A stretch of DNA of 64,000 nt from Cercophora sp. LCS_1 (taxonomy: Eukaryota; Ascomycota; Sordariomycetes; Sordariales; Lasiosphaeriaceae). The notes under the pieces are model-generated. The model was not told where the DNA came from, searched no databases, and saw only the letters and a program-made list of their open reading frames with translations. The translations under genes were made by a program, and so were the position numbers. The stretch lies in NCBI GenBank assembly GCA_036250225.1, contig JAPZLL010000040.1:124001-188000 (forward strand), written 5' to 3'. This document shows, in pieces, positions 1 to 10,934 of this stretch. Within the stretch, counting starts at the first letter, position 1. Every line of letters begins with the position of its first letter.

Positions 1-303
1 TTATCGCCCCAGCTGTCCTTGGGCCAGAGATACCGCGACATCTGCTTCATAATCGCCCAATCCGCCTTGCGCTGCTCCTGCGCCGTCTTGTCGATCGTAG
101 CAAGTGGATCGACCGCAGCGGGCCTCGCGCCCTTGGGCTTTGTGATAGTCGGTGCGGGGGTATCGGGTCGCGGTGGCCCGGAGGGACCCCATTGTCGGAG
201 GGCCGAGGTCGAGAAGACGGATCGCGGGGTCGGGGCGAGACGCAGCCCGAGACATCGGGCGGTGGCGCCCCGGCGGAGCAGGAGGTTGGCTCGGTGAGCC
301 ATG
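1..303 (-). CDS. atm1: ATM1 mitochondrial ABC transporter, 5' end only
   Basis: Partial gene: the first 101 codons lie in the window and the rest runs off the left edge. ATM1 is the half-size ABC exporter of the inner mitochondrial membrane that supplies a sulfur/glutathione compound for cytosolic Fe-S protein assembly. The start is the ATG at 303-301. Residues 1-60 are Arg/Ser/Pro-rich and nearly free of acids, as in a matrix-targeting presequence. Residues about 75-100 carry the block QRKADWAIMKQMSRYLWPK followed by DSWGD, which I recognise from fungal ATM1 just before the first transmembrane helix. No intron is seen in this part. Transmembrane and nucleotide-binding domains are outside the window, so identity rests on the N-terminal block alone. 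Confidence 0.82.
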   Translation of the reverse strand, partial: HGSPSQPPAPPGRHRPMSRAASRPDPAIRLLDLGPPTMGSLRATATRYPRTDYHKAQGREARCGRSTCYDRQDGAGAAQGGLGDYEADVAVSLAQGQLGR

Positions 304-1025
304 GGGAAGGATGTCGCCATCATGAGTCTCGATGAGGGCGCCATGGTGTCGGGGAGAGGAGCGGCATGTTCGGGACGGACGGAGCGAAGATAGAGGTGCG
401 CGTTTTGTGCGTGAACGCGGCTTTTGTGCGCGAATGCGGCGGAGCTCGCGCGCGGACTTAGGAGAGGTTGTCGGCAGGCGTGGTTGGTTGCGTGAGGCAG
501 TGACCTATATCAATGGCATTGTATTGTTCAATCGCGTGGTGACTCGGAGATACGTCCAGACGTTGGTGTCTGGTGTCGCGGCGCGGGTTTTAGATTTGGA
601 ACGGCGCTCGGCAGCTCCAAGCTTGAGCTCGACGCAAGTGTGGAGCTCGGGATGATGCAATGGGGGGCTGCCGCCTCGCAATGCCGCTGTTCCCGCCTTA
701 CATAAGCGCGCTAATCTTATCAGTTTAGAGCATCCGGCACTGTTGGCGACGATGGGACAGCACACTTCACGGCAGGTGCAGCGATGTAGTGATGATCTTG
801 TTCAAGTCTCATCCTAGCCCATACGTACTACCTAGCAATGCACCGTTTGATCCCACCGGGGATACGGATACCCACCAGTTAACCCAACACCCCAAACGCC
901 ATCCAAGTTCCCTAAAACCCAAAAACGCCATGCAATGCAATGCAGCGCTCAAGCCAAGCAAGACCATAGCCAAAAAGCTTAAATGCCCACGCTCAACCCA
1001 AAAGCTGTGATCCAACGTCGTCTTT
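304..1025. other. intergenic, atm1 5' side to kinesin 3' side
   Basis: 722 bases with no supported gene. Short open frames on both strands lack coding character. It should hold the atm1 promoter next to position 303 and the kinesin terminator next to 1026. Confidence 0.6.
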
Positions 1026-3252
1026 TCACGCCAGCAACCCATCATACGCCCTCTCCACAGTGCGGCTTCCCACCCCGGGCAGCATTTTCAGCTGCGCCAG
1101 GCTGGCCACGCGCGTCGACTCCTCGTCCCCCCTGAGGTTGAGGTGGTCGATCAGATCCTGCGCCTTCTTCGCTCCAAAGCCGTGCAGGCCCTTGATCATC
1201 GTAAGATCGCGCGAGTTGACAATGTCCAGCAACTGCTTGGTCTTCGGCGTCGCGCAACCCTCGTCCATCTCGACAAACACCTTTGTCTTTGCCTTCTTAG
1301 CTGCTCGTGCAGCCTTGGCCCGCTTGTGCTCGACGAAGCTCACGTCCTCGACGTCGCCCTCGGTGCCATCGTACTCGTCCTCATCGTAGTGTCGGACCTT
1401 CCTGATGCGCTCCTTCTTGACGACCACATTCTCGTCTCCGCGTCCTAGCTTGAACCTGAGCTTGTCAATCTTGGACTTGAGCTTCGCCTGGCCCGGGAAA
1501 TAAGGCTGTGCGAGCTCATAGAAGCGCAACTGTGCCTCGTCATCACCGCTCTCCTTTGCCTTCTTTGCTTGCAGTAAGAGTCGCATGCCCTCCGAGCGAG
1601 CATCGTTCGTCTCGTTGTCGATCTTGCGTTCGAGAGCATCCAAACGGCGTCTAACCTCCTCGCTGATCTGGCCACCTGCTAGAGCAGGCTTCTCTTGAAC
1701 GGGTTCGGGTGCGGCTTCGACGGCACGCGCCGCGAGGATCTCAGCCACCTTCTTCTCCACCATGGCTTCGATCTGCTCGGCCGAGATGTTGGGCGTCTGG
1801 CTAGCAGGCTGAGGCGGTCGCACGAGAGAGACTTGTGTTGGACGAGCGAGTTTGGACGGTCGAGCGGCAAGGTCGGGCACGTCGGAGGGTCGCTTCAACC
1901 CGCTGGACAGCCGGGGCGCCAGAGGATTCATCGGGATGGAGGTACGGGAGGGGGCAGCGGGCTTGGTGACTTTATCGGTGTAGACACTAAAAGCCTTGAC
2001 GGGCTTGTCGGCCGCCTTTTCAGCCTTTTCAGCTGCTTTGGCGGCAGCGCCACTGTGGATGTTGTGGGCGTTTGCGAGTGGCCGTAGCGGTTGACGGGTC
2101 ATGTTGGAGCCACCAAGACCTGAGGTGGTGCGTGGTGGCTGCTTGAAGACAACCTCGTTCTCGATCTCGCGAACCTCGATGCGCTTGGCCCGGGAGCTGA
2201 CGTTGAGACTGCTCAGGGTATCGAGGTGGTAGCTGCGCAGAGGGGCCAGATTGAGGATCATGATAGTGATCCCGTTGTTCTGGCCCAAAGACAGAATACG
2301 CGTCATCTTGGACTCGCGGTACGGGATGCGCTTGTCACCGCGCCCGATGGCGTCAATGCACTGACTGAGCACGAAAAGACTCTTATTGATGGCCGCAGAC
2401 TCGATGAGACGTGTCTTGTCATTGTCGGTGCGGCGGTTGTCTTCGGAGCCCGCCAGGTCAATGGCGGATGCAGTGCTCTCGCGGACCATGTCGCCGGTTG
2501 TCTGTGTCACCTTGACGCGGAGGATGGCGTGACTTCGGCTGCTGTGGGCGTTCAGCTTCGTTGCGGCCGTCACGCGGTTGTTGTTCGCCTCGATGTACAA
2601 GCGCTCGAAGTCCTTGAGATCCTCGCAGCCGCGTTCCGACAGTCCCACGACGATGGTCTTCCCATCCTTCTCTCGAAGTGGGAGGCCAGACGGTGTTCGC
2701 TTCTCTGGGGGCTCGAGTAGGTCGAACACCTTGTCGTTGTAGATCTCGTAGTATGACAGGGCCACCTGGACGGTCGTCCCGCCATTCGAGTCCTTGGCAA
2801 TCTTCTTGCCCCGGCGAAAGACGTTGCTGAGCAGTCGCGGGATCACGCCACGCTCTGCCAGCTTGAGGCCGCCTCGCATCGTGTGTGTTTTGCCGGTGCC
2901 GGTGACTCCATAGGCAAAGATTGTTACGTCAAGGCCTTGAAAGAGGGACTTGATGTGCGGTGCAACTGCTGCCTGTTAGCCGGGCCCTGTCACTCTGCCA
3001 CCACGTCGGTCGCGGGTGTAGTGTTGTGGTGCGCTGCTTGCCTTCTGCGGTAAACAGCTCCTCCTGCGTCGTTGACTGCTCGTAGACGCCATTGAAGGCA
3101 AACGAGAACTCCTCGGCCTCATTCTTGGGGCTGGGGATCTTGACGATGGTCAGCGGCTTGCCCTCCTCGGCGCGGTCAGCGCGGACGATGGTGTCTCGAT
3201 CGAGTTCTTTTTCGAGAAGAGGACGGATGCGGGCGACGACGCGGACAGACAT
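1026..3252 (-). CDS. kinesin-10 (KIF22/Kid-like) motor protein
   Basis: Microtubule motor expected to act on chromosomes or the spindle. Two exons: 3252-3042 and 2965-1026, giving 716 residues. The start MSVRVVARIRPL is a typical kinesin N-terminus. The P-loop GVTGTGKT lies just after the intron. Switch I (SSRSHA), switch II (DLAGSE) and the INKSLFVLSQCI helix follow. After the motor (about residues 1-310) come a low-complexity linker and a short coiled region. A C-terminal helix-hairpin-helix pair follows (GLHGFGAKKAQDLI and LPGVGSRTVERA), the DNA-binding arrangement known from kinesin-10 KIF22. The intron (2966-3041) starts with GC instead of GT (GCAAGC) and ends AG after a CTAAC branch point; only this choice joins EVAPHIKSLFQGLDVTIFAYG in frame. 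Family assignment is firm; cellular role is inferred. Confidence 0.9.
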
Positions 3253-3780
3253 CGCGTCAATTGATCGAGGAGGTGCACGCAGGAGGGAGAGGGAGTAAAA
3301 AAGGAACGAGTGGTAATGAGACTCCGGGCCGTCATGCAATCGGTGTTGTGTGAAGACGTTAGAATCTGTGTGGTGTTCTGCGCGCCAATTGTTTCCGTCA
3401 GTCGTCGCTGCAGCAACCGATTTTTAGCGGGTCTGCCCCACCACGCTCCAAGGCCGTGGACGAAGAATTTGACGCCAACACGTTGGAATGAGCTGGAGGT
3501 GCATCAATTGAATGGAAATGACATTCATGATTCAGTAGCTCTTTGCAGTTCCTACTGTGTAATATTGTCGTCCTTGCGCGACCAAGTTGCTTTAACGCGC
3601 GATGCTGCTCTTAGGACCCTAACCCTGTCTTTAACTGCCGGGGCCATGCTGTCAGATCTTGAATGGCTTGTGGCCTGTGCTCCAACGGGTGCAACCGTCT
3701 GAAGTTCGGCCTTGGAAAATCGGAACCGAATTGTTTCGACTTGACAAGCAACTGACGGCGCTGTCAATCCCACAGATACG
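3253..3780. promoter_or_regulatory. divergent promoter region with a CCCTAACCCTG telobox-like motif
   Basis: 528 bases between the kinesin start (minus) and the AIM24 start (plus). The 11-mer CCCTAACCCTG occurs at 3617-3627, 164 bases upstream of AIM24. The same 11-mer recurs upstream of phosphoketolase and the HMT1-like gene. Nothing else recognised. Confidence 0.45.
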
Positions 3781-5050
3781 ATGCGCGGCTCTTCTGGGCT
3801 GGTGAGGTCATCGCGACATGCGAGACTAATACCAATAGCATCCAGACCAAGCTTTGTGTGCCTGCAATGCCGGTCAATCCAAATCAGCGCATCCCCCACC
3901 ACCGAATCCCGGCCAGCCGATGCATTCGGGGCATCTTCCAGAGCTTCGCGGGACTCAGCTGGTAGGCATTGGCCAGCAGAACTGGGAGGATTGCGTCGCT
4001 AACATGCCTAGACGCCCGTTTTGAGGTCCTCGGATCGCCTTACTCCCTCCTTTCCGTCACACTCTCGGCGTCGCAGCGCCTTTACACAAGGAGGGGAACA
4101 CTGGTTTCGGTTGCCGGCAAGGTTGAAAATGTGCGACACTCCACTCCCTCGATCGATGTGTGCTCTTGCTGACCATGTCTCTTCAGGCCCAATCCTCCCT
4201 GACCCTCCTCTCCCCGTTCAGTCGAGCGCTCCTCGGTATCCCCTTCCTCTACCAACGCATCTCCTCAACGACCCCAATCACGGCGCTTATCGGAACAAAG
4301 TCTCCATCCTCGACCTTCTCAGTCCTTCACCTGGACGGCACAACGGACTGGATGGTTGGCCAGCGAAACGCCCTCCTCGCCTGGACCGGGCACACCCTGA
4401 CAGTCACACCCCGCATCCAGCGAGGCCTTTCACTAGCCCACTGGGGCAACTCCCATCTCACTGGGCGAGGGTTGGCCGCTCTCTCGGCGCCCGGACACAT
4501 CTATGAAGTTACTTTGGGCGAGGGCGAGGAGCTCGTTCTCCATCCATCGCACGTTGTTGCCTACTCGATTAACAAGAACCCACCACTTCCCTTCCGATTG
4601 AAGAGCTTCCGTCTCCAGGTTCCAGCTGTGCCGGAGTCGGTGAGCGCAGCGGCGGGAAGGCTTGTTCCGGAAAGGGTGTCTAGGTTTTGGAGGGCGATGC
4701 GTGATACCGACACATACAAGGCGATTGCAAGGTTGCTGTTTGGGCTGAGGACTGCGGCGAGGAGGGGCATCTGGGGCGACAGGTTATTCCTGCAGTTCCA
4801 GGGTCCGGCGACAATCCTGATGTCTAGCCGGGGAGTCAGGGTCAGCGATGCTTTGACAAGGGAGGACGTGAACGAGATTGCCGATACGGAGGCGGGCGTT
4901 GCGCCGACTGCAGTTGAGCTGGCGATCAAGCCAAAACCGGTTGAAAAGAAGGTGGACGATGCGCCAATTGCGATCCACGTTGCGAGCGTGGGCAAGGATG
5001 GAAAGGTCACCTTTGAGGAGAAAAAGGACCTCAATGAGTTTGTGCGGTAA
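3781..5050 (+). CDS. aim24: AIM24, mitochondrial inner-membrane protein
   Basis: AIM24 is a mitochondrial protein linked in yeast to MICOS complex integrity and cristae shape. Three exons, 3781-3961, 4012-4130 and 4187-5050, give 387 residues, close to the usual fungal length. The introns (50 and 56 nt) have GT/AG ends and GCTAAC or GCTGAC branch points. Exon 1 encodes an Arg/Ser-rich presequence. The recognisable AIM24 body begins at DARFEVLGSPYSLLSV and runs through LHLDGTTDWMV, RNALLAWTGHTL and LFLQFQGPATILMSSRG. The C-terminal 60 residues are charged and poorly conserved. It is transcribed divergently from the kinesin and lies tail-to-head with mutY. Confidence 0.88.
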
Positions 5051-5408
5051 TAGGACACTTGATAGACCGGTTATTTTCTATGTAGCATCAGAGCGGGTTG
5101 GAGGCCTGTGACAGGCCCTTGTATATCTAGCAAGCCAATGGTTTGATGCCTTTCTATCAGCCATTCTCCTTTCGCTGCCAACGACCCTGACGGATTTGTC
5201 CATCTTGGTGCGGCGGGCAGTGCTGGCAGTGTGTTTTGGTGGGGTTAGGGTTGACATCAGCCCAGGAACAGGAACGTGACTTCGCGCATCTTCGCGTCCC
5301 AACATTTCCTGATCCTCGCGACCAGCATTTCTTCGCGACGCGCCCTTCCACCACCGTTGCTGACGACAAAACGATTCCATCCCCGCATCACCACTCCCCA
5401 TAACAGCG
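5051..5408. promoter_or_regulatory. intergenic with reverse telobox-like motif upstream of mutY
   Basis: 358 bases. GGGGTTAGGGTTG at 5241-5253 is the reverse complement of the AACCCTAACC core seen in three other promoters and lies about 156 bases before the mutY ATG. No gene seen. Confidence 0.4.
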
Positions 5409-7070
5409 ATGCGTCAATCTCAGCGCGCCGCCGCGCGCGCAGCAGCAGCGCAACTCCGCGAATCCTCACCAGCATCCCACTCGTCTTCGGGCGCGGAAGC
5501 AGAAGCGGAAGAAGTACCCGAATCCTCTCCCTCACCACCACCAACAAAACGTCGCAAGACCACGGCCAAACCAACCAAATCAACTCCCAGAACCGAAGGC
5601 ATCACAGCGATTATACCTCCACCTCCCTCCACCACGCTCGCCCTTCCGCCTCTCCGCGCCCACCCACCATCCTACCACACGGCCCTCCTCCTCTCCCCAA
5701 CCCACCACAACGCCCTCCTCACATGGTTCACTACCGTCTACAACACCCGCTCCATGCCATGGCGTAAACCATTCCGCCACCCATCCACCATCCCGCAATC
5801 CGACCTCGCACAGCGCGCCTACGAAGTCTGGATCTCGGAAATCATGCTCCAACAGACGCGGGTCGCCGTCGTCAAAGACTATTACACGCGGTGGATGGCT
5901 ACATTCCCGACGATATCCGCTCTGGCGGAGGCGTCCGAGGAGAAAGTGATGGAGCTGTGGCAGGGTTTGGGGTATTATTCCCGTGCGAGAAGGATCCATG
6001 CTGCTGCGAAGCAGACGGTGGATGAGGATGGGGGCTTACTGCCTGTTGGACGGAAGAAGGTGCCGGGGGTGGGAAGGTATACGGAGGGCGCGATTGGGGC
6101 TATTGTGTTTGGACGGGCTGAGGCCATGGTTGATGGGAATGTGATGCGGGTTTTGGCGAGGCAGGTTGGTCTCAGGGGCGATGCGAAAGAGAAGAAGGTT
6201 GGGGATCATCTGTGGGGTGTTGCGGAAGGGTTGGTCAAGGCTGTTGCGGGCGATAAAGAGGTCGGCGAGCGGCCTGGGTTGTGGGGTCAGGCGTTGATGG
6301 AGTTGGGGAGCACGGTTTGTGGGCCGAAGCCGGGGTGTGGGAGTTGTCCGGTTACGGCGAGTTGTAGGGCGTACTTGGAGGGGTGGGCGGTTGCGAGGGG
6401 AGAGAAGGGGGGTGATATAGAGGATGGATGTGGGCTATGTGAGCCGTTTGAGGTTGGCGAGGTGAAGAAGGGGAAGGGTGCAACCTCGCCTTATTTTGGA
6501 AGGGGTGATGCGGAGATGCTAGATGTTGCTGTTGACTATGCCAGCAAGTTTCCGCTCAAGAAACCCAAGAAGAAGGTTCGGGAGGAGGAGACGATTGTTT
6601 GCGCTATACGTCGTGTTGAAGATGGAGCGTATCTCATCCATCGACGCCCCGACAAGGGGCTGCTTGCGGGACTTTGGGAGCTGCCGAGTTACACGCTGCC
6701 GGCAACAAACGATAGCACGGCCGACTTTCGCGAAGAGAAAGCAGAGGAGTACGTGTCCAGCCTCATGAACGGGGCGGACAAGACCGGGAAAGGTGCCGAG
6801 GGAAAGAGGAAAAGACCGGCCACCAAGGGGATGTCGATGGCCGCGAAACTCAAGTCCATGGGAGAGTTGGACAGTGTGCCATGGGTCTTTTCTCACCTGA
6901 AGCTCACAATGCATGTCCACTCTTTCGAGGTGGAGAGGTCTGATGTCGAGGCGTGTGTAGGCCCTCGGAGCAGATGGGCCTGCGCGGAGGAGATTGACCG
7001 CGAGTCCATGGGAACTGGGATGAAGAAATGCTGGTCGCTGGTCAAGGCCCAGACGCCAAGCTTGACCTGA
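5409..7070 (+). CDS. mutY: A/G-specific adenine DNA glycosylase (MutY/MUTYH)
   Basis: Base-excision repair glycosylase that removes adenine mispaired with 8-oxoguanine. Single exon of 553 residues. The first 75 residues are Ala/Arg/Ser-rich with a basic TKRRK stretch, a possible nuclear signal. The core shows EIMLQQTRV with the catalytic-region Glu, the helix-hairpin-helix VPGVGRYTEGAIG, and VDGNVMRVLAR with the catalytic Asp. The 4Fe-4S ligands follow with the family spacing C-x6-C-x2-C-x5-C (CGPKPGCGSCPVTASC). The C-terminal part, from about residue 395 (ETIVCAIRRVEDGAYLIHRR, LAGLWELP), is the MutT-like domain that reads 8-oxoG. The start ATG at 5409 is the first in frame. Confidence 0.95.
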   Translation: MRQSQRAAARAAAAQLRESSPASHSSSGAEAEAEEVPESSPSPPPTKRRKTTAKPTKSTPRTEGITAIIPPPPSTTLALPPLRAHPPSYHTALLLSPTHHNALLTWFTTVYNTRSMPWRKPFRHPSTIPQSDLAQRAYEVWISEIMLQQTRVAVVKDYYTRWMATFPTISALAEASEEKVMELWQGLGYYSRARRIHAAAKQTVDEDGGLLPVGRKKVPGVGRYTEGAIGAIVFGRAEAMVDGNVMRVLARQVGLRGDAKEKKVGDHLWGVAEGLVKAVAGDKEVGERPGLWGQALMELGSTVCGPKPGCGSCPVTASCRAYLEGWAVARGEKGGDIEDGCGLCEPFEVGEVKKGKGATSPYFGRGDAEMLDVAVDYASKFPLKKPKKKVREEETIVCAIRRVEDGAYLIHRRPDKGLLAGLWELPSYTLPATNDSTADFREEKAEEYVSSLMNGADKTGKGAEGKRKRPATKGMSMAAKLKSMGELDSVPWVFSHLKLTMHVHSFEVERSDVEACVGPRSRWACAEEIDRESMGTGMKKCWSLVKAQTPSLT

Positions 7071-7170
7071 GCGACGACAATTGGGACATGACATCCGATG
7101 GGATGACGAATAACGCATTGGGTATTTGGGTCTCGATTACTGATATACAAGCACAACGTTCTCCCCATGT

Positions 7171-8382
7171 TTACAGCCCCGGCGCCTTCACCTTGAGAGG
7201 CACTCTCATCAACCTCATCCCGGCATCATTGGCCTTCGGCAGCCTCCCAGCTCTGACGTTGACTTGCAGACTCTCGTGCAACAACCTCGGAGCAGCCAGG
7301 TTGGAATCCCTCTCGCTTCTCATGGCCACAAACTCGTCCTCTGTCACGCCATCCTTCAAGTGCCGATTCGTCTTCCGGTGCTCGCCAACGCTTACAGCCG
7401 GCACGGGCTCCCTGACTCCCTCGGGAGGGTAGTCATGCCCCGTCCATATCTTGACATGCTCGGGCAGTGACAAGACTTTTCTCGCCGAGTGGTAAAGTGC
7501 ATGAGCACTTCCGCCGGGGAAGTCACACCTTGCCGTCCCAATGTCGGTATGGAAGAGCGAGTCGCCACAAAACACGTTGTCTGCTCATGTCAGTCCAGCC
7601 TCCCGTTCCCATGTTGGGGAGTACTCACCTCCAATCATGTAGCCCATGTGATCTGGCGTATGCCCGGGCAGATGGATGGCCTTGGCCTTCAACTTTCCGA
7701 TCTCAAATTCCTCGTCATCTCCAAGCAGCTCGTCAAACACGCCTTCATACTCATCGGCTTCGATGCCATACCGCTGCGCAAAGAAGGTCTGGACTCTGCC
7801 GATGCGGTTGCCGATGCATACTGGTGGCTTGTTGCCTTGTTTCCCGGCCAGCTGCCGCTGAAGGTAAAAGGAAGCTGTCAGGTGATCCGCGTGGGCGTGG
7901 GTCTCGAGAATACGGGTGATGTTGTACCCCTTTTCTCGGACCAGCGAGAGGAGCGCATCTGCAGATGTTGTCGTGATGGTGTGGCTGCATTTGTCATAGT
8001 CGAGCACCGGGTCGATGATGACGGCCTCGTTTGTTGACGCGTCAGCAACGAGATACTGGAATGTGCCCGTTCGTTGTTCAAACACGGGGTGGATGACGGG
8101 TTCGGTGGTGGTTGGAGTTGTTGTGGCATATCCCCGGGGCTTGGGAGTATTAACGGGAAAAGCCCTATGCGGGAGGGGAACGCGCTTATAAAGACGCGGC
8201 CTCGTCGGTGGAAACCGGTGAAGGGTTCGGGCGTGGAACTGTCGAGCTGGCTGAGTTGTGTTGTGAATCGGCGCTGATGAGATGCGGAGGGCCGAAGTGA
8301 CGAGGGGCGCTAGGAGCAGACCGGCTGTCGTCTGGCACCGCAGTGCTGCTCCGACACAGTTCTGAGCTTGAAGAGCATTCAT
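7171..8382 (-). CDS. mitochondrial MBL-fold persulfide-dioxygenase-like enzyme (ETHE1 type)
   Basis: Metallo-beta-lactamase-fold non-haem iron enzyme. Relatives oxidise glutathione persulfide to sulfite in mitochondrial sulfide breakdown. Exons 8382-7629 and 7580-7171 (48-nt GT-AG intron with CTGAC branch) give 387 residues. The start is the ATG at 8382; the frame continues upstream to 8454 without another ATG. The first about 85 residues are basic and hydroxylated with no early acids, as in a mitochondrial presequence. The metal site is visible as THAHADH (residues 161-167), HLPGHTPDHMGY, CGDSLF and TGHDYPPEG. The C-terminal arm (DGVTEDEFVAMR, AAPRLL, VNVRAG) fits the longer MBL branch found beside sulfur genes in bacteria. 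It faces the SQR gene across a 653-base divergent promoter. A glyoxalase-II-like activity is an alternative. Confidence 0.8.
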
Positions 8383-9035
8383 CTTGATCTTTGATGACGA
8401 TACGGCAACAGCGAGTCTGGAGGCAAGAGCAGGATGAGACGCTGGCCCGTTCAAGCTTTTGAGTTCGAGACTTGCAACAGGGATCCCCCGCTTCCTTCCT
8501 CCCGAAAGATTCCCTTCCCGCCACTCGGCGACCTCTTGTTCGCTTCATCAAAGGTTCCCGACGTCAGCCCACCGTGGCATCACTCCACTTCCCCGGATGC
8601 ACAACGCTGGCAAGGCCCGTTCCAGCCGACAGCCGCCCGAGAGCCACCGATGCCCGCGCCGCGCTGCTCCACACCTCACGGCTCCGCTAGGCGTTCATCG
8701 CACCTTCCGAATCCACTTTCCGCGTCGATGCCAAAGCTGCACAGATTTTTGCCTTTTCGCCCCAAACAACCTGCTCAATCGTCTGATGGCATTTTAAGCG
8801 AGATCCTCCCGTTTCATCCCATTGCCCCTCCGACTCCGGCACTCGGCGACTCAGCCGCCCCGTCGGCGACCACGGACGCCTTCCCGCTTTGGGGGCTAGC
8901 GATTCTGTCGCCATTGAGCGCTTTTCACATTCTTTGTCCGCCTTGTCGCATCAACAAAAAGTCAAAATCCCCGACCTGCGTTTGACAGAATCACAACGTC
9001 AACGCTCACTAGCGCATGTTCAGTTCTCCAGACAA
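8383..9035. promoter_or_regulatory. bidirectional promoter of the sulfide-oxidation pair
   Basis: 653 bases between the start codons of the persulfide-dioxygenase-like gene (minus) and the SQR gene (plus). Open frames across it lack ATG starts that fit either gene. Co-regulation of the pair is inferred from the arrangement; no specific operator was recognised. Confidence 0.5.
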
Positions 9036-10409
9036 ATGGCACCCAGCCAGCTTTTAGTCACCTCGGCGGCCTGTGCAGCCACTGCCGCCCGGCATGCGCT
9101 CCTTCCAACGCTCGCCCCCGCCGTGCGCCGGCTTGCAACGGTCGCAAGCACACCCGTCACTTCCACGCGCAACCACAAGGTTGTCATCGTCGGCGGCGGG
9201 TCAGCCGGCCTAACCATTTCCCACCAACTCTTGCGCAAAGGCAACTTTTCTCCAGACGACATTGCCGTGGTCGACCCCGCCCAATGGCACCACTACCAAC
9301 CCGGATGGACACTCGTCGGCGGCGGTCTCAAGGACAAGACGGCCCTCCGACGACCACTCGCCAGCCTTATTGACCCCAAACTCCGTTTCTACAACACGGA
9401 GCTCACATCTTTCACTCCGGATAACAACACCGTCACCCTCGGCACCGGCGACACCCTCACCTATGACCATCTCATCGTCGCGCCTGGCATCAAAATCGAT
9501 TACTCATCCATCAAAGGCCTCCCGGAAGCCCTGGCCGACGCCCATGCACCCGTCTCCTCCATCTATGGTTACGACTCGTGCGACAAGACTTTTGACACGA
9601 TCAAGGCCCTCAAGGCCGGCCAGGCCATCTTCACCCAGCCTGCCGGCGTCATCAAATGCGCCGGTGCCCCTCAAAAAATTATGTGGCTCGCTCTCGACTA
9701 CTGGCGCAAGGCGGGTCTCTACCACCCTTCTGCTCCCTCCGGTTCGGCCGTCAACATCACCTTTGCCACGGGTCTCCCGGTGATGTTTGGCGTTCCGAAA
9801 TACAGCGCTGCCCTCGAGAAACTCCGACAGGAGCGCGGTGTCGAGGGACTGTTCACGCATGACTTGGTGGAGATCGACGGCAACACAGCGACATTTGTCC
9901 ATAATGGTGATAAGGTCACTCGCAAGTTTGATCTCCTGCACGCCACGCCCAAGATGGGACCGCATGCGTTTGTCAAGAACAGCCCGATCGCAAACGAGGC
10001 TGGGTACGTTGACGTCGACGACAAGACGCTCCAGCATAAGAAGTGGAAGAATGTGTGGAGCGCCGGTGATGCATCGAGCTTGCCGACGAGCAAGACGGCT
10101 GCTGCGATCACCGCACAGGCGCCGGTTCTGGTTGGGAATGTGCTCAAGGCGATCGAGGGCAAGGAGGCGCAGGCAGAGTACGATGGGTATACATCGTGTC
10201 CGCTGTTGACGCAGTATGGCAAGGTTTTGTTGGCCGAGTTCAAGTACGGTGGCGAGCCAAAGGAGACGTTTGGCGGGTTGCTTCCCGGGATGGACCAGGC
10301 GACGCCGAGGAGGGCGTTTTATTACCTCAAGAAGGACTTTTTCCCTTGGGTGTATTATGGGTATATGGTCAAGGGGAAATGGGGTGGGCCAAAGGGGTGG
10401 ATTAGGTAG
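9036..10409 (+). CDS. sqr: sulfide:quinone oxidoreductase, mitochondrial
   Basis: FAD enzyme of the inner mitochondrial membrane that oxidises sulfide to persulfide and passes electrons to ubiquinone. The fission yeast homolog is Hmt2, named for cadmium tolerance. One exon of 457 residues starts at the ATG at 9036; a longer open frame begins at 8889 but only with TTG. Residues 1-40 form an Ala/Arg-rich presequence. The FAD-binding motif is VVIVGGGSAGLTISHQL. The two redox cysteines appear in IKCAGAPQK and in YTSCPLLT, matching the eukaryotic type II SQR pattern. A second dinucleotide segment ends in WSAGDASSLPTSKTAAA. It is divergent from the persulfide-dioxygenase-like gene, its expected pathway partner. 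Confidence 0.93.
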   Translation: MAPSQLLVTSAACAATAARHALLPTLAPAVRRLATVASTPVTSTRNHKVVIVGGGSAGLTISHQLLRKGNFSPDDIAVVDPAQWHHYQPGWTLVGGGLKDKTALRRPLASLIDPKLRFYNTELTSFTPDNNTVTLGTGDTLTYDHLIVAPGIKIDYSSIKGLPEALADAHAPVSSIYGYDSCDKTFDTIKALKAGQAIFTQPAGVIKCAGAPQKIMWLALDYWRKAGLYHPSAPSGSAVNITFATGLPVMFGVPKYSAALEKLRQERGVEGLFTHDLVEIDGNTATFVHNGDKVTRKFDLLHATPKMGPHAFVKNSPIANEAGYVDVDDKTLQHKKWKNVWSAGDASSLPTSKTAAAITAQAPVLVGNVLKAIEGKEAQAEYDGYTSCPLLTQYGKVLLAEFKYGGEPKETFGGLLPGMDQATPRRAFYYLKKDFFPWVYYGYMVKGKWGGPKGWIR

Positions 10410-10934
10410 TGTTGTACCTGCCTGTGTGAGAAATGAAAGGATATGAAGCATTCTTATTGTGCTGGGAGCCTCACAAACAAAGAGGATGATGATCTCCCGA
10501 TAAGTGCCTAGGTCTCTGGTATCTCACCAAGTGCTCGCCGAAGGCCAACATCGGTCATGCTGGGCCTCATGCAAAGAGAACACATGGCGAGGAGATAAGA
10601 CGTTCAGCTTGCCACACAGTATAGCTTGATCGCTGTCCAATGGCGCCTCCTGAGGGAATCGCCAGTCACACCAGTCAAGGGGTGGTTACGTCATTCTTTT
10701 GCTTTTTCCATGTCCCGTTGGATGGCAGCTGTTGGTAGCTGAGGCTTTGGACCTTGTGCTACTGTGACACCCCCTCGGTCTCTGCACGCGACCAGCTCAT
10801 AGCGGTTAGACTTGCCAGCAACGAACCGCTGCGCTGGATCTGCCGACAAGTGAAAGACACGCGACCGGGCCTTGTCTCTCTTGTCAACTCCATGTCACCA
10901 GACTCCCACGCATCGACGTCTGAACCACTTCACC
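10410..10934. other. intergenic
   Basis: 525 bases between the SQR stop and the next start. No gene, repeat or clear promoter element recognised. Confidence 0.5.
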
